DNA of 64,000 nt from Bacteroidia bacterium (lineage in GTDB: Bacteria; Bacteroidota; Bacteroidia; Flavobacteriales; Flavobacteriaceae): contig JAUIBW010000019.1 in the NCBI GenBank assembly GCA_030427585.1, positions 1 to 64,000 of the forward strand, written 5' to 3'. Under the pieces are notes generated by a model that ran no database searches, had not been told where the DNA came from, and saw only the letters and a program-made list of their open reading frames with translations. Shown here piece after piece: positions 10,310-20,804 of this stretch. Every line of letters starts with the position of its first letter. The stretch's first letter is position 1. Position numbers and translations under genes: made by a program.

Positions 10310-10810
10310 TTATATAATTATTTTACTTCTTCGTTCCAAGAGGATATTATCGTGCCATATGCCATCTAATTTTGCTACTTTTTCTCGATATCCTATTTCT
10401 CTAAAGCCTAAGGATTTATGTAAATCGATACTGGCTTTATTGTTTCTAAATATCCCAGCTTGTAGGGTCCAGAATCCAGCTTTTTCGCTTTCTTCAATTA
10501 ATTTGGATAAAAGTAGTTTACCTATCCCCAAACCCCTAAATTTTGATGTTATATAAATACTAACTTCGGCTACCCCTTTATATACTTCCCTTTTCGAAGT
10601 TGGGGACAGGGCTGCCCAGCCTGCAATAGCATTTTTATGGATAGCCTTAATTCTACACGATTTTAGATGCGAAATATCCCATACTTTCCAGGTAGGTACT
10701 TGAGTTTCAAAAGTAGCAATTTTGGTATCAATTCCTTCTTTATAGATCGCAGAGATCGTAGGCCAATCCTTTTGGGTAAAATATGTTATTTTTGTTGTGG
10801 TGTTCATCAT
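10310..10810 (-). CDS. GNAT acetyltransferase, phosphinothricin-acetyltransferase/ArsN-like
   Basis: IYKEGIDTKIATFETQVPTW..SIYITSKFRGLGIGKLLLSKL; ars-type context. Confidence 0.75.
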   Translation of the reverse strand: MMNTTTKITYFTQKDWPTISAIYKEGIDTKIATFETQVPTWKVWDISHLKSCRIKAIHKNAIAGWAALSPTSKREVYKGVAEVSIYITSKFRGLGIGKLLLSKLIEESEKAGFWTLQAGIFRNNKASIDLHKSLGFREIGYREKVAKLDGIWHDNILLERRSKIII

Positions 10811-11296
10811 CTAGCAACAACCGCTACCAGGAGCACAAGAAGCGGCTTCTGTAGCATTAGTTTCTGTAATTCCACATGCTTCTTTTGCTTTGCAATCTGT
10901 GGGGTTTACGGTAAGTCTCAGTATTAATTGATTTTTTTTGATTTCAAAATCTGCAATGTGTAATTGCGCAGTATGAAACATAGTATTTCCATACTCTATT
11001 TTTACTACAGCATCCATTTCATAAGATTTCATCTTTCCTACCTTTCTTAATATCGCCAGAGCTTTATAGGTACTCATATAGTCTGATTTACCTAATTCAC
11101 TTGGGCTTTCCCATAGTTGAATAATAGTTTCTTTCCAGAAATCGGTACCTGCACCACAATCTACGGCATCTACAGTAACATGTTTTACTTCGGTAATATG
11201 GTAATTAGTCCCTACCAGCATTCCCGGAGCATATTCGAATAATAATGATTTATCTTGATGTTCTGCTAGTAGAGTTATAAAGTCTGATGTGTTCAT
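10811..11296 (-). CDS. DUF6428-like protein with Cys-rich tail
   Basis: Intact ORF between arsR- and arsC-like genes; C-terminus CAPGSGCC. Confidence 0.6.
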   Translation of the reverse strand: MNTSDFITLLAEHQDKSLLFEYAPGMLVGTNYHITEVKHVTVDAVDCGAGTDFWKETIIQLWESPSELGKSDYMSTYKALAILRKVGKMKSYEMDAVVKIEYGNTMFHTAQLHIADFEIKKNQLILRLTVNPTDCKAKEACGITETNATEAASCAPGSGCC

Positions 11297-11317
11297 GATT
11301 TTTAATGATTATTAGAT

Positions 11318-11641
11318 TTAACAACAATTTTTTTTGGTGGTATTAAAAAATGAGTTTAGATTTTTTTGTAAAGCAGCCCATCGATCGATATCGATACAGT
11401 AACACATGCTTTTACCTTCGATTTCTCCTTGAAGTAATCCTATGCTTTTTAATTCTTTAAGGTGTTGGGATATCGTAGCTTGCGCCAATCCTATCTCTTC
11501 AACCAAGTCATTACATATACATGTATTTTGTTTGCTGATATATTGAAGAATAGCAATACGTGCAGGGTGACCTAATATTTTAAAGAACTGTGCCAATTCA
11601 TTTTGTTGTTGATCGAATATTTGCGTCTTGGTAATTCCCAT
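11318..11641 (-). CDS. arsR: ArsR-family transcriptional regulator
   Basis: ILGHPARIAILQYISKQNTCICNDLVEEIGLAQATISQHLKEL. Confidence 0.85.
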   Translation of the reverse strand: MGITKTQIFDQQQNELAQFFKILGHPARIAILQYISKQNTCICNDLVEEIGLAQATISQHLKELKSIGLLQGEIEGKSMCYCIDIDRWAALQKNLNSFFNTTKKNCC

Positions 11642-11655
11642 AATTAATATTATAA

Positions 11656-11673
11656 TATCGCAATATTACGATA
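11656..11673. promoter_or_regulatory. Putative ArsR operator
   Basis: Inverted repeat TATCG-caatatta-CGATA just upstream of arsR-like gene. Confidence 0.45.
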
Positions 11674-11721
11674 ACAAAATGAAATAAAAAACCGAAAACT
11701 AAGATTTCCGGCTTTTTATTA

Positions 11722-12114
11722 TTAGAACCAAGGCTTTTTACCTACCTGATAGGTTTGGTAAAATTCATCATCAGACTTTACTAAGTACATAATTCCTTCT
11801 ATTAATCCTATAATTCCAGAAATCGAAGAAGTAATTCCGCAGGTAAAAAATCCGAGAAGCCCACAAACGAGCATAATAATTCCTTCTTTATTATATCCCA
11901 AAATAAACTTATGGATTCCTAGCCAACCCAAAAGTATCCCTAAGATACCCGCCAGCATTTTTTTGTTATCTGAAGAATTAACAAGTTCTTTAGCTTCTTC
12001 GGCAAAATCACTGGCTGCTTCTTTAGCATCATTAGCAAATTCTTTTGCGGCTTCTGCCGCTTCTTCTGCTCCTTTTTTTATATCGTCCCCTAGGTTGTTG
12101 TTTTCTTCACTCAT
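11722..12114 (-). CDS. TM2 domain-containing membrane protein
   Basis: GILLGWLGIHKFILGYNKEGIIMLV..GIIGLIEGIMYL. Confidence 0.8.
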   Translation of the reverse strand: MSEENNNLGDDIKKGAEEAAEAAKEFANDAKEAASDFAEEAKELVNSSDNKKMLAGILGILLGWLGIHKFILGYNKEGIIMLVCGLLGFFTCGITSSISGIIGLIEGIMYLVKSDDEFYQTYQVGKKPWF

Positions 12115-12261
12115 GTTGTTAAAATCATTTATTAGTTTGGAGAAAATTACAAAAAAATATCAATTAAAAATCAGAAGATTAACAAGAATGTTTATAGGTG
12201 TTAATTATTAGTATATAGGATAACTATAGTACAGTATATTTTGATAAGTCATATTTATTGT

Positions 12262-12269
12262 TATATTTG
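12262..12269 (+). promoter_or_regulatory. Bacteroidota -7 box (TAnnTTTG)
   Basis: TATATTTG upstream of 12323 ATG. Confidence 0.4.
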
Positions 12270-12322
12270 ATATAACAACTTTGAATAAAAAAACAAACAC
12301 TAACCTTTTAAATTTGAAAACT

Positions 12323-12745
12323 ATGATATGGGGAATCTCATTAATCGTTTTAAGTATTCTTGCAGTACCATCGTTACTATTATCTAAAAAACCAAATGCA
12401 AAAGAGCTTTTAGAAAAAATTGAACCTTACCAGGGTTGGATTGGATTTATATTTTGTATTTGGGGTATCTGGGGTATTATTTCTGCAATTTTAAACCTGG
12501 GGTGGCTTACAACATATCCTATTTGGTGGATAACCTTGTTAGCAGGAAATATTGTTTCTGCAGCATTAGGATTTATGCTTGGATTTGGTCTCATCAGTAA
12601 GTATTTTTTATCCAAAAGTGAAGAGGCAAAAGAAAAAGCAAATCGCCTTAGAGAAAAATTAGCTCCTAAACAAGGTAAGCTAGGTATTTTAGGAATAATA
12701 GTTGGCTGCTGGATGATAGTAGCGTCTCTTTTATTCTTTATGTAA
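12323..12745 (+). CDS. Small membrane protein
   Basis: Hydrophobic ORF; ORF track TTG 12281 replaced by ATG 12323 because of promoter proximity. Confidence 0.55.
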   Translation: MIWGISLIVLSILAVPSLLLSKKPNAKELLEKIEPYQGWIGFIFCIWGIWGIISAILNLGWLTTYPIWWITLLAGNIVSAALGFMLGFGLISKYFLSKSEEAKEKANRLREKLAPKQGKLGILGIIVGCWMIVASLLFFM

Positions 12746-12765
12746 TATTAAATGAAATTATATAT

Positions 12766-12797
12766 AAAAAAGGTTGGCTACATAGCCAACCTTTTTT
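12766..12797. terminator. Bidirectional terminator
   Basis: AAAAAAGGTTGGCT-acat-AGCCAACCTTTTTT. Confidence 0.85.
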
Positions 12798-12806
12798 GTT
12801 AGAGTT

Positions 12807-13190
12807 TTACAAGAATGCTTTATCGACGGGTTCCCAAAGCTCGATTTTATTACCCTCTGGATCTACAATCCATCCAAATTTACCATATTCATACTCTTCT
12901 ACTTTATCAATAACAGTTACTCCTTCGCTTTTAAGAACTTCGAGAAGTTCGGTTAGGTTTTCTACTCTGAAATTCATCATAAATTCTTTCTTGCTTGGGG
13001 CAAAATAAGTAGTGTCGTCTTTAAAAGGGCTCCATTGTGTAGAGCAATCGTTACCTTCTTTGTCTTTCCACCAGAATGTACAACCATAATCATCTGTATT
13101 AAAACCCAGATGATCCCTGTACCAATCTTTTGTTTTTTTAGGATCGGCTGTTTTAAAAAATATGCCTCCTATTCCTGTTACTCGTTTCAT
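12807..13190 (-). CDS. VOC/glyoxalase family protein
   Basis: GGIFFKTADPKKTKDWYRDHLGF..DPEGNKIELWEP. Confidence 0.85.
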   Translation of the reverse strand: MKRVTGIGGIFFKTADPKKTKDWYRDHLGFNTDDYGCTFWWKDKEGNDCSTQWSPFKDDTTYFAPSKKEFMMNFRVENLTELLEVLKSEGVTVIDKVEEYEYGKFGWIVDPEGNKIELWEPVDKAFL

Positions 13191-13200
13191 AGCTATATTG

Positions 13201-13659
13201 TTATTTGTTTTTTACTTTAGATTCATACATTGCAATCCATTCTTGCGGAGTCATTTTGGTAGATAATTCTGCGATTAATTCCATCGGAATCTGATTGATT
13301 TTTTTGAAACGGATACAACTTTTACCCATATCTAATTTTGTTTTTACATACTTAGGATATTCACCAACAAACCAGTTCATTAATTCTGGATTTGCATAAA
13401 TGCCACTATGATAGACAGCTATAAAATTCTTCTGCGAAGCAATATTCATAAAGGGTAAAGGTAATTTAGGATCACAGTGGTACCCATTGGGATATAAGCT
13501 GTGTGGTACAACATACCCAATCATACCATAGCTAATTTCTTCAGAAAACCCCTCAGGAAGATTGTCTTTTATTACTTTTCTAAGCATACTCATAACTTCC
13601 TTTCTTTCCTCAGGAATAGCTTCTATATACTCATCAGGTGTTTTAGCTTTGTATTGCAT
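13201..13659 (-). CDS. DUF1801 domain protein
   Basis: TPDEYIEAIPEERKEVMSMLRKVI..EEISYGMIGY. Confidence 0.75.
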   Translation of the reverse strand: MQYKAKTPDEYIEAIPEERKEVMSMLRKVIKDNLPEGFSEEISYGMIGYVVPHSLYPNGYHCDPKLPLPFMNIASQKNFIAVYHSGIYANPELMNWFVGEYPKYVKTKLDMGKSCIRFKKINQIPMELIAELSTKMTPQEWIAMYESKVKNK

Positions 13660-13682
13660 ACTATTTTTATTGTATTATTTTT

Positions 13683-14204
13683 TTAATTAGCTGATATTGG
13701 TTTACGCTGTAGTATCAGTGCTGAAATTAGTGAAATTATAAACCCAATCATAAATACTGTTGCAAACATTAAAAAGAAGCTCATAAACCTGTTAGAAAAT
13801 AACTCTTTTTGGGCTTCTAACTCTGCCAGTTTAGCTTCAAGTTCGGCCTGTGGGAGAGAATTTTTCATTTGTTCAACGTAATGCGAATAGTATTCGGTGA
13901 CAAAATCTGGGTTGATATATTCGATATAAATCACATCTAATATCCCAAAGGCCAAAGCAGCAATAAGAGTAATAAGTATACCGATCAATAATGCTTTTCC
14001 GAAGGAAACAACACCGTTATTTTCTTTATCCCGATAATGTTTAATACCAAGGAACACAAAAAGTAACGATACTATTATACCGGCATACCCTATTACTTCT
14101 TGAATAGAGTAATCCAGGTTTTTCCCTAAAAACCATCCTGCAAGTGCTAACAGGCATATAGAAATGGCACTTCGTAACCCATAACGTATAATTGTATTTT
14201 TCAT
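13683..14204 (-). CDS. DUF4199 membrane protein
   Basis: GIKHYRDKENNGVVSFGKALLIGILITLIAALAFGI; internal ATG at 14204 preferred. Confidence 0.7.
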   Translation of the reverse strand: MKNTIIRYGLRSAISICLLALAGWFLGKNLDYSIQEVIGYAGIIVSLLFVFLGIKHYRDKENNGVVSFGKALLIGILITLIAALAFGILDVIYIEYINPDFVTEYYSHYVEQMKNSLPQAELEAKLAELEAQKELFSNRFMSFFLMFATVFMIGFIISLISALILQRKPISAN

Positions 14205-14305
14205 TGATGTATATGTATTTGTTGTTAGACCCAAATGTAAAATTAGGCCAATAAACAGCATTCATACTAAAGTATGAAATTTAGAATATATGAGGTTGAA
14301 ATACG

Positions 14306-14767
14306 TTAAAGCGGTATAATTTGTAGCTGTTTTGCAATTTGTATTGCTTGAGTACGTCGTTTTGCATCTAGTTTTACGAGCATATTAGAAACATGAGTTT
14401 TTATAGTACTTTCTGAAACAAAGAGTTTTTGGGCGATCTCTTTATTAGATAATCCCATAGCAATCTGGCATAAGACTTCATACTCTCGTTTGCTCAATCC
14501 CAGTTCTTCAATTTTTTGATAATTTATCTCCTGTGTAGGTGTTTTCTTTTTGTGTAGAACTCTTTTGTTGATTACAATACCAATTATAAAAAAAATAACA
14601 GCGATTATGGCAATTACAGTTTCTATCGATGTATCTCCAGCAATGATACTGTATTTACTTAACTGAAAAAGAGCTAGTATTGCCAGAACTAAAGCTGCAA
14701 AAGTAAAAATTGTTTTCTTCACTCTATAAATGTAGTAAAACTGAAATTTAATTTGAAAGCAAATCAA
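14306..14767 (-). CDS. LuxR-family HTH regulator with N-terminal TM segments
   Basis: LSKREYEVLCQIAMGLSNKEIAQKLFVSESTIKTHVSNMLVKL. Confidence 0.85.
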   Translation of the reverse strand: MICFQIKFQFYYIYRVKKTIFTFAALVLAILALFQLSKYSIIAGDTSIETVIAIIAVIFFIIGIVINKRVLHKKKTPTQEINYQKIEELGLSKREYEVLCQIAMGLSNKEIAQKLFVSESTIKTHVSNMLVKLDAKRRTQAIQIAKQLQIIPL

Positions 14768-15368
14768 TTTCTTGTTGAAGGTTTTCTTTCGCCTTCACTT
14801 CAAATTTTTTGTAGAAATATTCAGATTTAAAGATCGCCTGCATATGTATAAAATGATTTAAAACTTTGATTCTTCCTTTGTTGTACATAAAATCGGGATA
14901 GTATTTGTATTCTTTCCTTACGTTTTTGTAATAAGTTTCATAGTTTTTCCAATCACTTCCTAATATAGAGAGATCAGCATCGGTAAAATAATTAATGTCA
15001 CTCGTTTCAGAATTGTTGTGCCCTTTGGTGGCCAATATCATGTCAGAACAAAGTATGATACGATTTTTATCTATAGATAATGAATTTAGTACCGCTATTG
15101 CCTTCTTTGCACTTTGTTCTTCATTATCCTGTTTTAGTATGTTATAAACATAATCATGATAAAACAAAGCGAATAAAACCATATCCCAGTCTTTAATTTT
15201 GTTTTTGACTTCAACCAAATTATGATAAAGATGGTCTAGGTGTGAAAGATTATGGTAGTATCTGATCTTTTTATGATGTTGTTTGGAAATATCATTCCAT
15301 AAGGATTCAATATAGTCTGAATCTTGAGTGTAGTTTGATAATAATGTAGTAAATATTTGTTTTAACAA
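14748..15368 (-). CDS. HD-domain-like predicted metal-dependent phosphohydrolase
   Basis: RYYHNLSHLDHLYHNL..ALFYHDYVYN. Confidence 0.75.
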   Translation of the reverse strand: MLKQIFTTLLSNYTQDSDYIESLWNDISKQHHKKIRYYHNLSHLDHLYHNLVEVKNKIKDWDMVLFALFYHDYVYNILKQDNEEQSAKKAIAVLNSLSIDKNRIILCSDMILATKGHNNSETSDINYFTDADLSILGSDWKNYETYYKNVRKEYKYYPDFMYNKGRIKVLNHFIHMQAIFKSEYFYKKFEVKAKENLQQEIDLLSN

Positions 15369-16303
15369 AACTCTGCTTTAATTTTATCAACGATGGTCTG
15401 TGCTAATTTTTCTTTAGATTCTACAGTCCAACCTGCGACATGTGGACTTAAGATCACATTATTCATTTTAAGGAGTTCCTTAAATTCTGTTGACATTTCT
15501 TTTTCTGAAGCAAATAAGTTTTCAAAAGACGATTTTTCGTATTCTAAAACATCTAACCCTGCTCCTAAGATTTTTCCTTCTTCTATACCTTTGACCAGAT
15601 CTTTGGTAACAACACTTTTTCCTCTGGCAGTGTTGATCAGCCAAAACGGTTTTTTAAATTTATGAATAAATTTAGAGTTAATCATGCCGATTGTTTTAGG
15701 GGTTTCTGGGGTATGAAGGCTTAATACATCGGTCTTTTCAAAAAGCTCATCAAGTTCTACTTGTGTTGCATCGCTGTTTTCTACATCATCTTTAATATCA
15801 TAACAAATGACTTCTACCGCAAAACCACGTAGTTTTTTGGCAAAAGCTCTGCCCATATTACCATATCCAATAATACTAACTGTTTTTCCATCTAATTCGA
15901 TACCCCGATGTTCTTCGCGAAGCCATTGCCCATTTCGTACACTTTGATCAGCAATATTCATTTTGTTGAATAATGATAAAATCATACCCAATGCATGTTC
16001 ACCAACAGCATTGCGATTTCCTTCTGGTGCGTTAAATAGTTTAACTCCTAATTCCTCGGCATGTAGGATGTCGATATTTTCCAGGCCAGCACCTACTCGC
16101 CCTATAAATTTTAAGTTTTTGGCTTTGTCAAGAAAACTTTTATCAATTTTAAATCTACTGCGAATGATAATCCCACTATAATTATGGATTTTGGATTCTA
16201 TTTCTTCTTTTGTAGAAGTATAATCTTCATGATTTTCGAAACCTGCAGCGACAAGCTGATTTAAAAGTAGGGGATGATTTGTGTCAAGGTGAAGTACTTT
16301 CAT
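15362..16303 (-). CDS. D-2-hydroxyacid dehydrogenase
   Basis: GRVGAGLENIDI, GYGNMGRAFAKKL, INTARGKSVV, SPHVAGWT; start at MKVLHLD. Confidence 0.85.
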   Translation of the reverse strand: MKVLHLDTNHPLLLNQLVAAGFENHEDYTSTKEEIESKIHNYSGIIIRSRFKIDKSFLDKAKNLKFIGRVGAGLENIDILHAEELGVKLFNAPEGNRNAVGEHALGMILSLFNKMNIADQSVRNGQWLREEHRGIELDGKTVSIIGYGNMGRAFAKKLRGFAVEVICYDIKDDVENSDATQVELDELFEKTDVLSLHTPETPKTIGMINSKFIHKFKKPFWLINTARGKSVVTKDLVKGIEEGKILGAGLDVLEYEKSSFENLFASEKEMSTEFKELLKMNNVILSPHVAGWTVESKEKLAQTIVDKIKAEFC

Positions 16304-16629
16304 ATATTTTGTATAGGTCTCCAAAATTAGTTAATAAAAGATAGAAAACTATATTGGGAATGAGGATTTCTATGAACAACAGAAGACATTTTATAAATTT
16401 CTTATTAATCATTTTCTAGTATTTTCTAGATTATAAAAATGACATTTATGTTCAGAATAAGGTATTAGAAACCTTTAGTGTTTATAAGGTAGTGCAAGAT
16501 ACTAAGTAAAGAATATTTGGGGATAAAATAATGCTTCAGATTTTTTTAAAGGATTCAAATGTGACTTTCTAAAAAAACAGTGTCTTAAATTATATAGACA
16601 CTTAAACACAAAACAAAATAGACCTTAGA

Positions 16630-17457
16630 ATGAAAAAATCAATGCTTATAGTTGCTTTGCTATCCTTTAGTATATGCATTTTTGCACAAAAAAAACCAAA
16701 GATTAAAGGAAATAGAGTCATAAACGAAATTACCAAAGATATTCCTGAAACATTTAATACTATCGAAATTGATGATGAACTAAAGGTAACTCTTAACCAG
16801 AGTGATCAAAGTGGATATTACCTTAGGACTGATGAAAATCTAATTGATATCGTTCAGTTTAAAGTAACAGATAGTGTATTAAAAATATATACAACCAATA
16901 GAATTGTGAGAAGCAAAAAACTAGAAATTAGTTTAAATGTAAAAGAGATAGAGCATATTATACTTAGGAATGATGCTAAGATAAAGAGTGATAAAAAATT
17001 GATTTCTGAAAAATTATTTATCACTGGTTATGATTCGAGTGATTTGGATTTAGATGTGAAAGCAGATGATGTTAGAATTACTTTATATGATAAAGTGAAA
17101 GGGAAAGTTAAAATCAAATCAGAAAATGTAGCAATTACTGTGAATGGCAAAACAGATCTTAAAGCATATCTCATTACAAATAAAATAAAAGTTTCCATGA
17201 CTGAAGCTGCCGAATTAGATATGGATGGAGACACAGATTATGCTTCTTTTGATGTTAAAGATTCATCTAAACTTAAGGCAAAAAAAATGAAAACTTCTTC
17301 TACAGACCTAAATACTTATAATTCTGCAGATGTATATGTATACGCTAAAAGAAATTTAGAGCTTTATGCACAAGGAAAAAGTATAGTGTATGTATATGGT
17401 AATCCCGAACTAGATATTAAAACCTTTACTGATCGGACTAAAATCATAAAAAAATAA
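16630..17457 (+). CDS. GIN-domain (DUF2807-type) secreted protein
   Basis: Signal peptide then ..FNTIEIDDELKVTLNQSDQSGYYLRTDENL. Confidence 0.75.
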   Translation: MKKSMLIVALLSFSICIFAQKKPKIKGNRVINEITKDIPETFNTIEIDDELKVTLNQSDQSGYYLRTDENLIDIVQFKVTDSVLKIYTTNRIVRSKKLEISLNVKEIEHIILRNDAKIKSDKKLISEKLFITGYDSSDLDLDVKADDVRITLYDKVKGKVKIKSENVAITVNGKTDLKAYLITNKIKVSMTEAAELDMDGDTDYASFDVKDSSKLKAKKMKTSSTDLNTYNSADVYVYAKRNLELYAQGKSIVYVYGNPELDIKTFTDRTKIIKK

Positions 17458-17662
17458 TTAACACTACATTAAATTATTTTATTACCAACTATAACTTGAC
17501 TTGACGAAGGAGGGTGTTTGATTTATTAAACATCTTCCTTTTGTTTACAGTCGATAAATGATCAACCAAAATACTATATTTAAACTCTAGGTTTATATGC
17601 TATTTCTGCTGTATTATTATTGTTTTTCTTTTTAAGAAGCAATACACAATGTACCTCATTAT

Positions 17663-18058
17663 TTAAAGAAACAAAGAAGTGATATCATCTGGGATTCTTG
17701 CTGGTCTTAGTGTTTCTTTATGTAAAAAACACCAACTTGTCTTAGCAGAAACTAATATTTTTTGAGTAGTTGTATTTATAATTTTAGTATGACGTTCACT
17801 TCTAACACCTCTATAATTATCGATCCAGGTTTGTAGCGTGACTTTATCATTTTCAAAAGTAGGGCTATGATATTCTATATAATGATTAAGAACTACCCAA
17901 ACATAAGTATTCCTAATATCCCTATTGGTTCTGGATTCCCAATGCTTTTTGGCAACATCTTGTACCCATTGTAGGTACACTACATTATTTACATGATCCA
18001 TATCATCTATTGCTGATTTTGGAACCGTAAATTTGAATTCAAAAATTTCGGATTTCAT
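17663..18058 (-). CDS. Acyl-CoA thioesterase (4HBT hot-dog)
   Basis: DDMDHVNNVVYLQWVQDVAKKHW. Confidence 0.85.
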   Translation of the reverse strand: MKSEIFEFKFTVPKSAIDDMDHVNNVVYLQWVQDVAKKHWESRTNRDIRNTYVWVVLNHYIEYHSPTFENDKVTLQTWIDNYRGVRSERHTKIINTTTQKILVSAKTSWCFLHKETLRPARIPDDITSLFL

Positions 18059-18109
18059 AAATAGGAGAGTTGAATAGATTAAAAATACAGCTATTTTAAG
18101 ATTGGTGAT

Positions 18110-19465
18110 CTAAAACCCTAAAATAAGTTTTGCAATATAAAAGAATAAGAAAATCCCAAAAATATCATTACTGGTTGTAATAAAAGGACCTGTGGCAATT
18201 GCAGGATCAATACCTCTTTTATCCAGAATGATAGGAACAAAAGTACCGATAAGTGCTGCTACAATAATAACACTCATAAGTGCTGCTGCTATTGTTAAGC
18301 TAAATGAGACTTCATACTTCATAATAAAACCAAAAAGAATAATAAGCAGTGCCAATGCAGCACCATTAATTAAGCTAAGACTTACTTCTTTTAGTAGTCG
18401 ATTTAGTAAGCTTCCTTTTACTACATTATTTGCCAATCCCTGCACTATAATTGCAGAAGATTGCACACCTACGTTTCCTGCCATTGCAGCAATTAATGGG
18501 GTATAGAAAAATAAATCTCTAATTCTTGGATTGGTCATTACATCTTCAAAATCCTGCATAATGAATACACTCCCTAGTCCTCCAAAAAGGCCTAAAATCA
18601 ACCAGGGTAATCGCGCTCTGGTAAGCTCCCATACATTATCATCTGCTTCTACATCTTGCGAAATACCAGCTGCCAACTGATAATCTTTTTCTGCTTCATC
18701 TTTTATAAAATCCACGATATCATCAATGGTTACACGCCCCATCAATATACCTTCATTATCTACTACAGGAATAGCTTCAAGATCATATTTTTGCATAATA
18801 CGAGCAACTTCTTCTCCTTCTGTATCTACATCTACATAATCTACTTTAGGAATATATACTTCACTGATATGAGTTTTTGCAGATGCAGTAAGTAGATCTT
18901 TGAGTGATAGTCTTCCTTTTAGTTTACCTTCTTTATCTACAACATAAATAGAATGTACCCGAGTAACATTTTCTGCCTGTCGTCGCATTTCACGAACACA
19001 ACCAGCTACGGTCCATGTTTCTTTTACCTTTACCAGTTCTTTGGCCATTAGCCCTCCGGCTGTATCCTCATTATAGGTGAGAAGCTCTTTGATATCTTCT
19101 GCACGTTTTTCATCTTCTATCTCTGCAATTACTTTTTTGGCACGATCATCAGGAAGCTCGGCAACGATATCTGCAGCATCATCGGTATCCATTTCTTCTA
19201 ACTCTTCTGCAATTTCTTTGGCAGAAAGATTTTCCAGAATACGTTCACGAAAATCTTCCTCTAGCTCCATAAGAGCTTCAGAGGTTTTTTCGCTGTCTAA
19301 TAATTTAATAAGGTAGGTAGCCTCGGATAAGCCAAGTTCACTAATAATTTCTGCAACATCAGCAAAATGTATTTCATTAAGCATTTCGCGCAGACGACTG
19401 TCACCTTGTTCTTGGATAAGGTGTCGTACCTGTTCGATTAACTCATTAGAAACTTCAAATTGCAT
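18110..19465 (-). CDS. mgtE: Magnesium transporter MgtE
   Basis: MgtE N-domain, CBS pair, PLIAAMAGNVGVQSSAI..DPAIATGPFITTSNDIFG; start at MQFEVSNELI. Confidence 0.92.
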   Translation of the reverse strand: MQFEVSNELIEQVRHLIQEQGDSRLREMLNEIHFADVAEIISELGLSEATYLIKLLDSEKTSEALMELEEDFRERILENLSAKEIAEELEEMDTDDAADIVAELPDDRAKKVIAEIEDEKRAEDIKELLTYNEDTAGGLMAKELVKVKETWTVAGCVREMRRQAENVTRVHSIYVVDKEGKLKGRLSLKDLLTASAKTHISEVYIPKVDYVDVDTEGEEVARIMQKYDLEAIPVVDNEGILMGRVTIDDIVDFIKDEAEKDYQLAAGISQDVEADDNVWELTRARLPWLILGLFGGLGSVFIMQDFEDVMTNPRIRDLFFYTPLIAAMAGNVGVQSSAIIVQGLANNVVKGSLLNRLLKEVSLSLINGAALALLIILFGFIMKYEVSFSLTIAAALMSVIIVAALIGTFVPIILDKRGIDPAIATGPFITTSNDIFGIFLFFYIAKLILGF

Positions 19466-19545
19466 ATACTCAGTATTTAGTGATCCCCGACAAACGCTCA
19501 CAAAGATAACCAAAGAATTTAATTGGACTTTAAGAGCGTGTTAAA

Positions 19546-20421
19546 TCACTTAACTTGTTGTTTATCAATCAATAGTGTTAATTCTATAAATTGATCAACA
19601 GATAATTGCTCAGGCCTCTTATTTAGGATTTCTAATGTCTTGATCTCATCGCTCAATTCAAAAGTTTTAAGGCTGTTTCTTAAGGTTTTACGACGTTGTC
19701 CAAAAGCAGTTTTTACGACTCTGAAAAATAATTTTTCATCACAAGGTAGAGAATATTCTTTTTTTCTAATTAATCGCAATACCCCACTATCTACCTTAGG
19801 AGGAGGGTTAAAAACGTTAGGTAGAACGGTAAACAAATATTCTGCATCGTAAAATGCTTGAGTAAGTACCGAAAGAATGCCGTATGCTTTACTACCAGCT
19901 TTTTCGCAAATACGTTGGGCAACTTCTTTTTGAAACATCCCTGTAAATTCAGGGATTCGATCTTTGTTTTCTAATGTTTTAAAAATGATTTGTGTAGAAA
20001 TATTGTATGGAAAATTGCCTGTTATTGCGAATTGTTCTTTGGCAAATAACAGATTTAGGTCATATTTTAGAAAATCAGCCTCTATTACCCGAAAAGTAGT
20101 GTTTCCTCTTAATACCTCTGTATGCTCGAGATAAAAATTAGTGTTAAGGTACTCGATAGACTCCCTGTCTAGATCCATAGCGATAACATCAATATCCTTT
20201 TGAAGAATATATTTAGTAAGAACTCCCATTCCCGGGCCAATTTCAATAACATTTTTATAGCCTTGTAAGGTAAGTGTGTCACCAATCTTTTTGGCAATAT
20301 TCTCATCCTTTAAAAAATGTTGCCCTAAGTGTTTTTTTGCCTTTACTGCAGTTTTTTCGAAAGAAGATATAGGGTTTAAATTGTATTTTTTATTTTTTTT
20401 TGGTTTACCCATTCCGTTCAC
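19546..20421 (-). CDS. rsmA: 16S rRNA (adenine1518/1519) dimethyltransferase
   Basis: [38 protein letters not shown]. Confidence 0.95.
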   Translation of the reverse strand: MNGMGKPKKNKKYNLNPISSFEKTAVKAKKHLGQHFLKDENIAKKIGDTLTLQGYKNVIEIGPGMGVLTKYILQKDIDVIAMDLDRESIEYLNTNFYLEHTEVLRGNTTFRVIEADFLKYDLNLLFAKEQFAITGNFPYNISTQIIFKTLENKDRIPEFTGMFQKEVAQRICEKAGSKAYGILSVLTQAFYDAEYLFTVLPNVFNPPPKVDSGVLRLIRKKEYSLPCDEKLFFRVVKTAFGQRRKTLRNSLKTFELSDEIKTLEILNKRPEQLSVDQFIELTLLIDKQQVK

Positions 20422-20719
20422 TTACAATTTCTAACTCTGTTCTAAACGCTACAAATTTACCAGTAAAACGATTAGATTTTGACCTAAGACGATCTGCATC
20501 CTCGTCATAGTATTTTTGTAAAGTTTCTTTATTGGGTGTAGTATATTGTACAGAATAGGTGATACCTCCCATTTCCTCTTCTACTAATACCTTAGTCATT
20601 AGTGCTTTACTAAATTTTCCTGTAGAAAGCATATCGGGTATATGCTCTTCTTTCATCCAGTTCAACCATTCATCTTGAATAGTTTCTTCTATATTTATAG
20701 TAACGTTATATATGTACAT
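20405..20719 (-). CDS. DUF4286 family protein
   Basis: [31 protein letters not shown]. Confidence 0.8.
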   Translation of the reverse strand: MYIYNVTINIEETIQDEWLNWMKEEHIPDMLSTGKFSKALMTKVLVEEEMGGITYSVQYTTPNKETLQKYYDEDADRLRSKSNRFTGKFVAFRTELEIVSERNG

Positions 20720-20804
20720 GTTTATTATTAATATTTTTGGAGGTTAAATTTAGTATAATGACCAAGGCGGCAAAGTTACAAAGAAGTAAAGAGCTACAGG
20801 TGAT

